Part shown: one piece after another, positions 53,888 to 62,358 of the stretch
Layout of the letters: every line of letters starts with the position of its first letter
Position numbering within the stretch: the stretch's first letter is position 1
Assembly (NCBI RefSeq): GCF_003201875.1
Contig: NZ_QJKD01000001.1
Coordinates: 434,001 to 498,000, forward strand
Length of the DNA stretch: 64,000 nt
From: Hungatella effluvii
Lineage (GTDB): Bacteria; Bacillota; Clostridia; Lachnospirales; Lachnospiraceae
Reading direction: 5' to 3'
The notes under the pieces: model-generated
Told to the model about the DNA's origin: nothing
The model's input: only the letters and a program-made list of their open reading frames with translations
Database searches by the model: none
Made by a program: the position numbers and the translations under genes

Positions 53888-54760
53888 TTAACCTTTAACA
53901 GAACCTATAGTAATACCCTTTACGAAATACTTCTGTATGAACGGATACACTAAGATAATCGGTCCAATCGTCGCACATACTATCACCATTTTTAATGAAT
54001 TGGCAGGAACCGCAACGCCAAGATTTCCGCCCCCCATATAAGCTGCCGTATTCATATTAGAAATCATCTGACGAATCATCATCTGCAGCGGATGAAGTTT
54101 GTAATCATCAATAAACATCAATGCATACCACCAGTCATTCCAATAACGAAGCGCAGAAAATAACGTAATAATTGCTGTAGTAGGTTTTACAATAGGTATA
54201 ATGATTCGGAAAAACAACTGCAAATCATTCGCTCCGTCTATATAAGCCGCCTCATTAATTTCTCCCGGAATTTCTTTATAGGAAGATACAACAATAAACA
54301 CGAAAAAAGGATTCATAACTAATGGCAAAATCATTGACCAAATGCTGTCCTTTAAACCAAGCCAATTAGCTATAAGCAAATAACTCCCCACCAATGATGT
54401 ACCAAGAAGCATTGTAAGATAAGTAATAAAAGAAAATGTATTTCCATATTTCACCTTCTTACTGGCCAGAAAAAATGCATAAGTCATAGAGACAAAGACC
54501 GATAGGGCAGTCCCAATTACTGTTATCAATATTGTAACCATATAGGATCGATATATCTGCGGCGTTTTTAGCAAATACTGATATCCATCTAAGGTAAATG
54601 CCTTGGGAATTAGCTGAAAACCGTATTTGCTAATACTAGCCTCTGTTGCAAATGAATTAATTAAAACCATCCAGAAAGGTAAAAATGTAAATACTGCAAA
54701 AGCTAACAAAACCAATATGACTATACCATTGAATATTTTATCACTCTTTATTTTTTTCAT
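53888..54760 (-). CDS. Carbohydrate ABC transporter permease (LplC type)
   Basis: 290-residue CUT1 permease with six helices; the first is IVILVLLAFAVFTFLPFWMV. The EAA loop is EAAYIDGANDLQLFFRIIIP near residues 178-198. The C-terminus ends GITIGSVKG. It pairs with the upstream LplB-type permease (27-base gap). The stop codon abuts the intron-like relic. No ATPase gene is nearby. Confidence 0.93.
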   Translation of the reverse strand: MKKIKSDKIFNGIVILVLLAFAVFTFLPFWMVLINSFATEASISKYGFQLIPKAFTLDGYQYLLKTPQIYRSYMVTILITVIGTALSVFVSMTYAFFLASKKVKYGNTFSFITYLTMLLGTSLVGSYLLIANWLGLKDSIWSMILPLVMNPFFVFIVVSSYKEIPGEINEAAYIDGANDLQLFFRIIIPIVKPTTAIITLFSALRYWNDWWYALMFIDDYKLHPLQMMIRQMISNMNTAAYMGGGNLGVAVPANSLKMVIVCATIGPIILVYPFIQKYFVKGITIGSVKG

Positions 54761-54787
54761 TGATAGTTTCCTCCTGGAGCCCCTAAA

Positions 54788-55699
54788 TCAAAACATGGCA
54801 TTTTCTATACTATATTTTTTAACAATCTTATTAAATACCAATATGACGAGCAGGCCCATAACAGATTGATACAAAGAAACAGCCGAAGCCATCCCAAAAT
54901 TTCCCATCTGACGCAAAGCACGGAAAGAATATGTATCAATAATATCTGTAGTTGGAAAAAGGATCCCGTTGTCTCCTATAATACTATAGATCATTCCAAA
55001 ATCGCCAAAGAAAATACGGCCAATGCTTAATAAAAGTAATGTTATGAATGTATTTTTTATTAATGGAAGAGTAATATATAAAATCTGTTGAAATCTGGTA
55101 GCTCCGTCCATTCTTGCACTCTCATAATACTCGGGAGAAATCGATACAATTGATGCAATAAAAATAATAGAATAATAGCCAGCAAACTTCCATACGTAAA
55201 ATATAGTCAATAAAAACGGCCAAAGTTCAGCGTTCTGATAAAATCCAATCTTATCTCTTCCCAATCCCGATAATATACTGTTTATCAAACCATCCGTTTG
55301 ATTTAGCATAGCGTAAACCATCATGGATACTACCAGCCAGGAAACAAAATAAGGAAGAAATACCAATGACTGAACCACTTTTTTAACAAAACGGCTTCTC
55401 ATCTCATTAAGAAAAACAGACATGATTACCGCGATTGTCAGAGTCGACACAATAAATAAAGCATTAAGAAAAAGTGTATTAAATGTTACTGTCAGCCAGT
55501 CCTTTCCCATAAAAAAAAATTTAAAATTCTCCAACCCACACCATTTGCTTCCCCATATGCCTTCTGAAAGGCGATAATTTTTAAAAGCCAGGATATGCCC
55601 TGTTATGGGAACAATGGAAAATACCGTTATAAATATTAATCCAGGCAAGCCCAACAGATAGATAAACGGATTTTTCCTGATATCTCGTATTAACCCCAT
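54788..55699 (-). CDS. Carbohydrate ABC transporter permease (LplB type)
   Basis: 303-residue CUT1 permease, first gene of the island's transport operon. The N-terminus (NPFIYLLGLPGLIFITVFSI) is the first membrane segment. The EAA loop is ESARMDGATRFQQILYITLP near residues 196-216. The order LplB-LplC-binding protein is the reverse of the usual binding-protein-first order and matches Bacillus lpl/ytc-type clusters. The DNA is AT-rich, like the following permease and the AraC regulator. Confidence 0.93.
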   Translation of the reverse strand: MGLIRDIRKNPFIYLLGLPGLIFITVFSIVPITGHILAFKNYRLSEGIWGSKWCGLENFKFFFMGKDWLTVTFNTLFLNALFIVSTLTIAVIMSVFLNEMRSRFVKKVVQSLVFLPYFVSWLVVSMMVYAMLNQTDGLINSILSGLGRDKIGFYQNAELWPFLLTIFYVWKFAGYYSIIFIASIVSISPEYYESARMDGATRFQQILYITLPLIKNTFITLLLLSIGRIFFGDFGMIYSIIGDNGILFPTTDIIDTYSFRALRQMGNFGMASAVSLYQSVMGLLVILVFNKIVKKYSIENAMF

Positions 55700-56236
55700 T
55701 CATTATACCTCCTTGAGTTTTTCACAAACAAGCCCGGGTTGCTTTGTTATGCAGCAATTATATGCATATTCTGTCCTCTATATCAAGTCCTCATTTTGGA
55801 ATCAAGTTCTGTATGATGATAACATCAAAAAAGGCTGTAGTTATATGGATATTCTCTGACTCATCACAGCATTAAAAATAGATTTGCAAACAACATTCAG
55901 AAACTCCGGAATAATAAAAAAAACACCGCTAGCATCTCAATTGAGAGATTCGCTATGGGTGCTTTTTAACTTTGTATATTTATGATGACTTCACGCTCTC
56001 ATATTCCGCATATAAAAGAATCTCTTTCTTGCGGCCAACCGTAGCAAGCCAGTATTCCTGTAAATCTTTCGAAACTATCAGTGAGACCTCTCTGCATAGT
56101 TTTTTCTATGATTGTCATACATGGGCAATATATATTTATAACCTGCTAAATGCCTCTCTATTGACTAATCTTTTTCTGCATTTACATGAGAAGAACACCA
56201 GAAATCATCTTTGATGGCCTCTGGTGTTCTTTTTAT
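55700..56236. other. AT-rich intergenic region with two terminator-like hairpins
   Basis: 537 bases without a convincing gene. Hairpin one (AACACC...GGTGCTTTTT, about 55921-55967, nested AGCATCTC/GAGAGATT) and hairpin two (AGAACACCAG 56192-56201 with CTGGTGTTCT 56221-56230, then TTTTT) both look like plus-strand terminators; the second also lies 6 bases past the trxB stop. A minus-strand frame (KDLQEYWLATVGRKKEILL, ending near 55981) may be the tail of a decayed gene. The LplB promoter should lie at 55710-55850, but no clear match is seen. Confidence 0.55.
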
Positions 56237-57154
56237 TTATTTCTGAATAAATTCTTCAATAAACTTAGAGGCCACGGCTCCATCCGAAGCGGCTGTAACG
56301 ATCTGGCGCAGCGGTTTTGTTCTCACATCGCCGACCGCAAATACACCCGGTACGTTCGTCTTTGTCGTCTCGTCCGCGATGATATATCCCTGTTCATTTC
56401 TCTCCACCTGTCCTTCAAAAACTGCGGTGTCAGGCACTCGTCCAATCGCTACGAAGACGCCGTCGCAGGCGATCTCCCTCTCCTCCCCCGTCTTCACATC
56501 GGCCAGGCGAACTCCCGTCACCTTCTTCTCGTGTAGAATTTCTTCAATACGGCTGTTCCACAAAAACTCAACCGCGCTGTCCTTCAGCGCATTCTGATAT
56601 ACCATGGAAGCGCGCAGTGCGTCTCTCCGGTGAACGAGATATACTTTTTTACAGATCTTTGCCAGGAATAACGCATCCTCCGCCGCGCTGTTGCCGCCGC
56701 CGGATACCACGACAGTCTTGTCTTTATACCGCATTCCGTCGCATACCGCGCAGTATGCCACTCCGCGGCCACGCAGCTTCTTCTCTTCCGGCAATCCCAG
56801 TTCTCTCGGTGAAGCGCCTGTGGCGATCACCACTGTCTTTGTGAGAAGCTCACCGCCTGTAGTCGTGATCTTCTTCGGCTCAGCCTGAAGATCCACACGG
56901 ATCACCTCGTCGAACGCAGTCTCCGCTCCAAAACGGTCGGCGCCTTTTTTCATCTTTTCTCCCAGCTCGAAGCCGTCGATTCCGTCTTCAAATCCAGGAT
57001 AATTATCTACCTGGCCGGTAGTCGCCATTTGACCGCCCGGTGACAGCTTTTCCAGCACCAGGACCGACATGCCGCTTCTTGCACAGTAAAGCGCCGCACT
57101 GTAGCCGCCGGGACCTCCGCCAATAATGACAACGTCATATATTTTATCGTTCAT
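56237..57154 (-). CDS. trxB: Thioredoxin reductase
   Basis: 305-residue FAD/NAD(P)H enzyme that reduces thioredoxin. FAD motif GGGPGGYSAALYCARSG near residues 12-28; redox-active pair in YCAVCDGMRYKD (CAVC instead of the commoner CATC); NAD(P)H motif SGGGNSAAEDALFLAK; C-terminal FAD contact PGVFAVGDVRTKPLRQ. It lies 36 bases downstream of the thioredoxin gene on the same strand and shares its promoter. Confidence 0.96.
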   Translation of the reverse strand: MNDKIYDVVIIGGGPGGYSAALYCARSGMSVLVLEKLSPGGQMATTGQVDNYPGFEDGIDGFELGEKMKKGADRFGAETAFDEVIRVDLQAEPKKITTTGGELLTKTVVIATGASPRELGLPEEKKLRGRGVAYCAVCDGMRYKDKTVVVSGGGNSAAEDALFLAKICKKVYLVHRRDALRASMVYQNALKDSAVEFLWNSRIEEILHEKKVTGVRLADVKTGEEREIACDGVFVAIGRVPDTAVFEGQVERNEQGYIIADETTKTNVPGVFAVGDVRTKPLRQIVTAASDGAVASKFIEEFIQK

Positions 57155-57190
57155 ATCGTATTCTCCTTTTGTGAACAGTTATCGTTATGT

Positions 57191-57517
57191 TTAAACCGCG
57201 CCGTTCTCTTTCAGCCAGTCCTCAATCTCTGTCATGGAACCCGGGTTGATGAGAGGCTCGCTCGCCTTGCCGCCCTGATATACGATCAGTGTCGGGATCG
57301 TCTCGATCTCGTGCTTCTCCTCCAGTTCCGGACTCTCATCGATATCGACCTTGCCCACCAGAAGCTTTCCTTCATACTGTGCCGCCAGACGGTCCACCAC
57401 CGGTCCGAGTCTGCGGCAGTAACCGCACCACGGCGCCCAGAAATCCAGAACCACCGGTTTTTCCGCCTGAAGTACCTCTTTGTCAAAATTATCTTTATTA
57501 ATTGTCATGATATCCAT
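57191..57517 (-). CDS. trxA: Thioredoxin with CGYC active site
   Basis: 108-residue thioredoxin. The active site is FWAPWCGYCRRLGP (near residues 27-40): the dipeptide is Gly-Tyr rather than Gly-Pro. The CGYC motif is known from DsbC-type proteins and would be expected to raise the redox potential. The cis-Pro loop (IETIPTLIVYQGG) and buried Asp are present. ATG at 57517 has AGGAG 8 bases upstream. It is the first gene of the trxA-trxB operon behind a strong promoter overlapped by a doubled palindrome. Confidence 0.94.
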   Translation of the reverse strand: MDIMTINKDNFDKEVLQAEKPVVLDFWAPWCGYCRRLGPVVDRLAAQYEGKLLVGKVDIDESPELEEKHEIETIPTLIVYQGGKASEPLINPGSMTEIEDWLKENGAV

Positions 57518-57565
57518 CGTTGCTGCTCCTTTCCCTCTGCTGTAACTACTGTTATTTTCTCAGAT

Positions 57566-57609
57566 ACAGTTCATACTGTAATTATATTAGTTACAGTATG
57601 AACTGTCAA
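57566..57609 (-). promoter_or_regulatory. trxA promoter overlapped by two copies of an operator palindrome
   Basis: On the minus strand TTGACA (57604-57609) and TATAAT are 17 bases apart, a near-ideal sigma-A promoter. ACAGTTCATACTGTAA (57566-57581) and TTACAGTATGAACTGT (57591-57606) are perfect inverted repeats, and each arm is itself a palindrome (ACAGT-4-ACTGT). One covers -35 and spacer, the other the start region, so a bound repressor would block polymerase. Confidence 0.8.
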
Positions 57610-57674
57610 GGGGTTTTTCATAATTATTATCAATTTTCTAATTTATTATTTTCCATCGTAACAGCCGCGTTCTC

Positions 57675-57703
57675 TTGCCACCCCACTTTCCGCTTGCTAT
57701 AAT
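57675..57703 (+). promoter_or_regulatory. sigma-A promoter of the UvrA-like gene
   Basis: TTGCCA (57675-57680) and TATAAT (57698-57703) are separated by 17 bases. A leader of about 120 nt follows, holding a GAAAGGAG sequence at 57751-57758 without a nearby ATG and a partly self-complementary CCATC/GATGG segment. Confidence 0.65.
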
Positions 57704-57831
57704 TATGATATCCAATTTCCGAATAAGATCATCGAATCAACACACACTGATAAATTGAAAGGAGCCTTCATCCATCATCGGCAAAGCTGTCTCACGGATG
57801 GAGGATGGAACAGGGCAGAAAGGCGGTATCC

Positions 57832-60312
57832 ATGTCAGTCATTAAAATAACCGGTGCGTATGAAGGCAGTCTCAAACACATTTCCCTGGAAATACCGAAA
57901 AACAAGCTTGTCGTATTCACCGGTGTCTCCGGTTCCGGCAAGTCCACACTGCTCATTGACGTCCTGTTTCAGGAATGTCAGAGACAGTATCTGGAAGCCA
58001 TGTCATTACAGGGAATTCAGAAGCCGAAGGTGGATCGCATACAGGGCGTGTCGCCTGCGATTGTAATTTCCCAGACAGACAGTAATAAAAATCCACGCTC
58101 CACCGCCGGAACTGTGACGGATGTCTACACCGATCTGCGCATGATCTACGAAAAGCTGGGAATCCGGACGTGTCCCTTCTGCGGGGAGACCATCTCAGCC
58201 GCCGACTGTAAGGAGACGACAGAAAAGATCGGACAGGATTTCCACGTCTATATGGACTGCTGCCAATGCGGCAGGCGGATGGACAAAATTACCCGAACCT
58301 TCTTCTCCTTCAATACGAAAGAGGGGGCCTGTCCCACCTGCGAGGGACTGGGGCGGATTCACGCCGTCAAAAAGGAGGCCGCCGTCGACGAATCGCTGTC
58401 TCTGGAGCAGGGCGCGGTACGCTGCTGGGAAAAGCAGTATGGAGTCTACCAGACCTCCATCCTCTACCGCGCGTTTCAATATTATGGACTTCCCGATGGC
58501 TCCGATATTCCGGTAAATCAGATGCATGAACTCCAGAAGGCACTTTTATATGAAGGAGTTGAAAGCCCCCTGATCAAACAAGCCTATTCTGATCTCAAAC
58601 CGCCCAGGACGACAGCGGCCGGGAAGTTTGAAGGAATCTTCCCTATTCTTCTCCGGCGTCTGTCCGAAAAGAATGGAGATGCCGGAATTCTGGACCCATA
58701 CTTCGATGTCATCGAATGCCCGGACTGCGGCGGAGAGCGGCTGTGCGAACTGAGCCGCAATGTAACGGTTCACAACCTGCGTCTGCCTCAGCTGTCCGCC
58801 TTTTCCTTTGAACGGCTGTATCGTTGGATCGGCGAACTCCGGGCGTCTCTGACAGAACGCTGTCTGGAACTGGTAAACGCTTATCTGCTGGATATTGAGA
58901 CTAAACTAAACCGTTTTATCCGGGTGGGGCTGGGCTATCTCACGCTGGACCGCCAGGTGATCACCTTGTCAGGCGGAGAACTGCAGCGGCTGCGTCTCGC
59001 CGCCACGCTGGATTCTGATTTGTCTGGAATCATCTATATTCTGGATGAACCGACCACCGGACTTCATCCGAAGGATACTGCCGGAATGATGGCCGTTCTG
59101 AAGAAACTGAGGGATTTGGGCAACACAGTCCTTATCATCGAGCACGACGTCGATGTCATGGCATCCGCGGACTACATCATCGACATGGGCCCCGGAGCCG
59201 GAATACACGGCGGGGAGATCATTGCCGCCGGGACTCTGGAAGAAATCATGGAGCAGCCCCATTCGGTGACAGGTTCTTATCTCTCCGCTCCCCACCCCGG
59301 CCGGACTACGTTTCGAAGCCCCAAAGGCACGATATCAATTTCCAATGCGGAAAAATACAATCTTCAGCATATTTCCGTCGATATTCCGACCGAGTGCCTC
59401 GTTTCCGTCACGGGTCCCTCTGGTTCCGGCAAATCCACACTGATCTTCGAAGTACTGGCAAAGGGAAATCAAAGTACAGAACAAAACCGCGTGTCAGGGC
59501 TGGAGCGTTTCGACCGGATTGTGGAGATCGGACAATCCTCTGTCACCAGAATGAAGCGTTCCAATGTGGCGACCTTTTCCGGTGTCTACTCGGAGATCCG
59601 TTCCGTTTTCGCCCGGACTGACGGCGCGGCAGCCGCGGGACTGACGGCCAGGCATTTCTCCTTCAATACGCCAGGCGGCAGATGTGAAAACTGCGAAGGC
59701 CTGGGATATGTCGATAATTCCATGCTGTTTTTCGCCAACACCACCATCGTCTGCCCGGTCTGCGGCGGTAACCGTTTCCGTCCGGAAGTACTGGCCGTAA
59801 CGTATAAAGGCCTGTCCGTCAACGACGTGCTGGATCTCTCGGTAACAGAGGCACGCTCCGTATTTTGTGACTGCCCGAAGATTACCGGAATCCTGGAACT
59901 TCTTCAGGAGGTGGGTCTGGGCTACCTCCAGCTGGGACAGTCTCTCACCACGCTGTCGGGCGGCGAAGGACAGCGGCTGAAGCTCGCCAGAGAGCTGACC
60001 GAATGCCGATTAAACGGGCGGAACCTCTATCTGCTGGATGAGCCCACAACAGGCCTTCATCCAAAGGATATCGAACATTTCCTTATACTCCTGGACCGCC
60101 TTGCCGACGCCGGAAACACCGTGGTCGTCGTGGAACACAACCAGCAGCTGATCGAAAACAGCGACTGGGTCATCGATCTCGGCCCCGATGGCGGAGATTC
60201 CGGCGGGCGCGTTATGTTTGAGGGAACACCGGAGGAGATGAGGCTGCGCGGGAAAAGCATTACGGCGAAGTATCTGCACCGGGCTCTCCTCCAGCATAAC
60301 GGTCATTGGTAA
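57832..60312 (+). CDS. UvrA-like ABC ATPase (UvrA2 / drug-resistance type)
   Basis: 826-residue tandem ABC protein of the UvrA family, shorter than repair UvrA (~940), fitting UvrA2/DrrC-like members that lack the UvrB-binding insertion. First cassette: Walker A GVSGSGKSTLL near residue 32, signature LSGGELQRLRLAAT, Walker B YILDEPTTGLHP. Second: [42 protein letters not shown]. Zinc-type Cys pairs: CPFCGE...CCQCG, CPTCEGLG, CPDCGGERLC, and CENCEGLGY...CPVCGG. Such proteins are linked to tolerance of DNA-binding antibiotics rather than general excision repair; that is inference. ATG at 57832 is chosen for its AAAGGCGG site; no uvrB or uvrC is near. Confidence 0.88.
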   Translation: MSVIKITGAYEGSLKHISLEIPKNKLVVFTGVSGSGKSTLLIDVLFQECQRQYLEAMSLQGIQKPKVDRIQGVSPAIVISQTDSNKNPRSTAGTVTDVYTDLRMIYEKLGIRTCPFCGETISAADCKETTEKIGQDFHVYMDCCQCGRRMDKITRTFFSFNTKEGACPTCEGLGRIHAVKKEAAVDESLSLEQGAVRCWEKQYGVYQTSILYRAFQYYGLPDGSDIPVNQMHELQKALLYEGVESPLIKQAYSDLKPPRTTAAGKFEGIFPILLRRLSEKNGDAGILDPYFDVIECPDCGGERLCELSRNVTVHNLRLPQLSAFSFERLYRWIGELRASLTERCLELVNAYLLDIETKLNRFIRVGLGYLTLDRQVITLSGGELQRLRLAATLDSDLSGIIYILDEPTTGLHPKDTAGMMAVLKKLRDLGNTVLIIEHDVDVMASADYIIDMGPGAGIHGGEIIAAGTLEEIMEQPHSVTGSYLSAPHPGRTTFRSPKGTISISNAEKYNLQHISVDIPTECLVSVTGPSGSGKSTLIFEVLAKGNQSTEQNRVSGLERFDRIVEIGQSSVTRMKRSNVATFSGVYSEIRSVFARTDGAAAAGLTARHFSFNTPGGRCENCEGLGYVDNSMLFFANTTIVCPVCGGNRFRPEVLAVTYKGLSVNDVLDLSVTEARSVFCDCPKITGILELLQEVGLGYLQLGQSLTTLSGGEGQRLKLARELTECRLNGRNLYLLDEPTTGLHPKDIEHFLILLDRLADAGNTVVVVEHNQQLIENSDWVIDLGPDGGDSGGRVMFEGTPEEMRLRGKSITAKYLHRALLQHNGHW

Positions 60313-60330
60313 TGAATTTCTTTACCGATG

Positions 60331-60370
60331 TTGAAGTGCGTGCTCCTGTTCGTTATAATGGTTCATGAAC
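60331..60370 (+). promoter_or_regulatory. promoter and operator of the redox operon
   Basis: TTGAAG (60331-60336) and TATAAT (60354-60359), 17-base spacer, immediately followed by the perfect palindrome GTTCATGAAC (60361-60370), itself between TTCGTTA and TAACGAA repeats. The site overlaps the expected transcript start and fits autoregulation by the ArsR-type protein of the operon. Confidence 0.7.
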
Positions 60371-60392
60371 TTTAACGAAAGGAGTCTGAAAT

Positions 60393-61166
60393 ATGGAAGA
60401 GCATCAGGTATCGATTGATTCAGCAAAATGTGTTGGCTGCGGTGTATGCGCGAAAGTATGCGCTGCACATAACATTACCATCAATCATAAAAAAGCAAAA
60501 ACATTATCAAATCACTGCCTCATGTGCGGACAATGCAGCGCGGTCTGTCCAAAGGAAGCCATTTCCATCACCAATTATCCTGTGGAACAGATCGAGAAAA
60601 AGGAAGAGAGCCGTCTGAATCCGGACGATGTGTTAAATGTTATCCGTTTCCGCCGAACCATCCGGCAATTTAAGCAGAAAGAAATTCCCAGTGAAGTAAT
60701 CAGCCAGATTCTGGAAGCGGGCAGACTTACGCATACAGCGAAAAATATGCAGGATGTATCCTTTATCGTGCTGGATCGCGAAAAAAATCGTATCGAGCAA
60801 ATGGCGGTCAGCCTCTTTCAGAAGTTAAAGCCATGGGCAGATTTGTTCAGTCCCATGGCAAGAAATAATAAGATTGATGACAACTTCTTCTTTTTCAACG
60901 CGCCTGTTGTCATTGTCATTTTGGCAAAAGATAAAACAAACGGTATTCTCGCAGCACAGAATATGGAATTTGTCGCGGAGGCTAACGGTCTCGGCGTACT
61001 GTTCAGCGGATTTTTCACAATGGCGGTTAATGCTTCCTGCAAAATAAAAAGGGCGCTGAATATACCAAAAGGAAAACGAGCCGCCATGACCCTGGTAATG
61101 GGTTACCCGGCCGTTAAATTTCTCCGTTCTGCACCGCGTGAAAAATTAGACGTCAGTTATCGATAA
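60393..61166 (+). CDS. Ferredoxin-nitroreductase fusion protein
   Basis: 257-residue flavin protein. The N-terminal ~65 residues carry two cluster motifs (CVGCGVCAKVC and CLMCGQCSAVCP). A nitroreductase domain follows from NVIRFRRTIRQFKQKEI, with FMN-contact Arg residues and AKNMQDVSFIVLD; VMGYPAVKF is the usual end. Fusions of this type are common in anaerobes and take electrons from ferredoxin to reduce nitro or quinone-like compounds; the natural substrate is unknown. It is the first gene of a three-gene operon with an ArsR regulator 11 bases downstream. AAAGGAG precedes the ATG. Confidence 0.92.
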   Translation: MEEHQVSIDSAKCVGCGVCAKVCAAHNITINHKKAKTLSNHCLMCGQCSAVCPKEAISITNYPVEQIEKKEESRLNPDDVLNVIRFRRTIRQFKQKEIPSEVISQILEAGRLTHTAKNMQDVSFIVLDREKNRIEQMAVSLFQKLKPWADLFSPMARNNKIDDNFFFFNAPVVIVILAKDKTNGILAAQNMEFVAEANGLGVLFSGFFTMAVNASCKIKRALNIPKGKRAAMTLVMGYPAVKFLRSAPREKLDVSYR

Positions 61167-61177
61167 GGAGGCCGGTA

Positions 61178-61528
61178 ATGGCAAAAGAATGTGATGAGAA
61201 CCTGTTAGAAATCGTTCACGGCTTTCAGAAATGCAGAAACGCATTTACCGCCATTGGCGATGAAACAAGACAGCTGATCCTGCTGGTGCTGTTGGAAAGC
61301 GATCTGTCCGGAATCCGAGTGGGTGAAATTGCAGAGAAAGCACACCTTACAAGACCCTCCGTTTCCCATCATCTGCAAATATTAAAGGAATCCGGGATTG
61401 TTGCAATGCGGAAAGAGGGGACGAAGAACTACTACTATTTAAGTGTAGACGGAACGCAATGGAAAGAGATTGCTGATTTGATCAACCTCATTTATGCGAG
61501 CATACGTCATATCAGTTCGCAGCCATAA
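61178..61528 (+). CDS. ArsR-family winged-helix regulator
   Basis: 116-residue regulator. Core: FTAIGDETRQLILLVLLESD, then the HTH VGEIAEKAHLTRPSVSHHLQ and wing MRKEGTKNYYYLSV. It lacks the CxC metal motif of ArsR/SmtB sensors, but single Cys residues occur near the N-terminus (KECDEN, FQKCRNA), which could sense redox state. Lies between two iron-sulfur flavoprotein genes, separated by 11 and 24 bases. It probably represses the operon via GTTCATGAAC in its promoter. Confidence 0.92.
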   Translation: MAKECDENLLEIVHGFQKCRNAFTAIGDETRQLILLVLLESDLSGIRVGEIAEKAHLTRPSVSHHLQILKESGIVAMRKEGTKNYYYLSVDGTQWKEIADLINLIYASIRHISSQP

Positions 61529-61552
61529 AAAACAAGGCGAAAGGTGATTACT

Positions 61553-62320
61553 ATGATCTTATATTTTTCAGGGACAGGAAACAGCGAATACGCTGCAAAG
61601 AGAATTGGCAGAGAGCTCCGGGACGAGGTTCTCAATTTGTTTGAAAGAATCCGGAACCACGATTATTCAGAAATACACTCAGACAGCCCGTGGGTGGTCG
61701 TCGTCCCAACTTATGCATGGCGGATTCCGCGCATCGTACAGGAATGGCTGGAAAACGCGGCGCTGACCGGGAACAGGGACATTTATTTTGTGATGACCTG
61801 CGGCGGCAGTATCGGGAATGCAGGCAGATACTTAGAAAAGCTTTGTGCTGCGCGGAAGTTTCACTATCTGGGTTGCGCCCAGATCAAGATGCCGGAAAAC
61901 TACATTGCGATGTTTTCCACACCGACACGGGAGGAGGCACTGGACATCATCCAGCGGTCTGAAGCTGTAATTGACAAAGCCGCCCTTTCGATTAAGAGAG
62001 GCGAGCCCTTTCCACAGCCTGCCTTGACCGCTCAGGATAAGATAAACAGCGGTATTATAAATGATATTTTTTATCCGGCGTTTGTTCATGCAAAGAAGTT
62101 TTCCGCTGCCGACACATGCATATCCTGCGGAAAATGCGTCAAAGTCTGTCCGCTGAACAACATCCGGCTCGAAGCAGGAAAACCGGTATGGGGAAAGAAC
62201 TGTACGCACTGCATGGCCTGCATCTGCCGCTGTCCGGCCGAGGCCATAGAATATGGGAAACACAGTAAGGGAATGCCGCGGTACGTTTGTCCAAAAAATA
62301 GTACAGCATTGCGTAAATAA
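61553..62320 (+). CDS. EFR1-type flavodoxin-ferredoxin protein
   Basis: 255-residue electron-transfer protein of the EFR1 family. The flavodoxin-like N-terminus begins ILYFSGTGNSEYAAKRIG (FMN phosphate loop), and VVVVPTYAWRIPRIVQEW follows. The C-terminus (from about residue 183) has two [4Fe-4S] motifs, CISCGKCVKVCPLNN and CTHCMACICRCPAEA. ATG at 61553 has AAAGGTG 7 bases upstream; GTG at 61544 overlaps that site. It is the last gene of the operon and the probable electron donor to the ferredoxin-nitroreductase. A hairpin mobile element follows 39 bases downstream. Confidence 0.92.
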   Translation: MILYFSGTGNSEYAAKRIGRELRDEVLNLFERIRNHDYSEIHSDSPWVVVVPTYAWRIPRIVQEWLENAALTGNRDIYFVMTCGGSIGNAGRYLEKLCAARKFHYLGCAQIKMPENYIAMFSTPTREEALDIIQRSEAVIDKAALSIKRGEPFPQPALTAQDKINSGIINDIFYPAFVHAKKFSAADTCISCGKCVKVCPLNNIRLEAGKPVWGKNCTHCMACICRCPAEAIEYGKHSKGMPRYVCPKNSTALRK

Positions 62321-62358
62321 CGGTGAAGTCAGTGCCTGATATCTGTGCAATGCTGTAC

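Noticed and set aside
55981..56150. Minus-strand frame KDLQEYWLATVGRKKEILL
   Set aside because: Looks protein-like, but stops lie just upstream and there is no start; at most a decayed gene tail.
57749..57847. Possible 31-codon leader frame starting TTG upstream of the UvrA-like gene
   Set aside because: TTG start inside the GAAAGGAG region with no separate site; too speculative to list as a gene.
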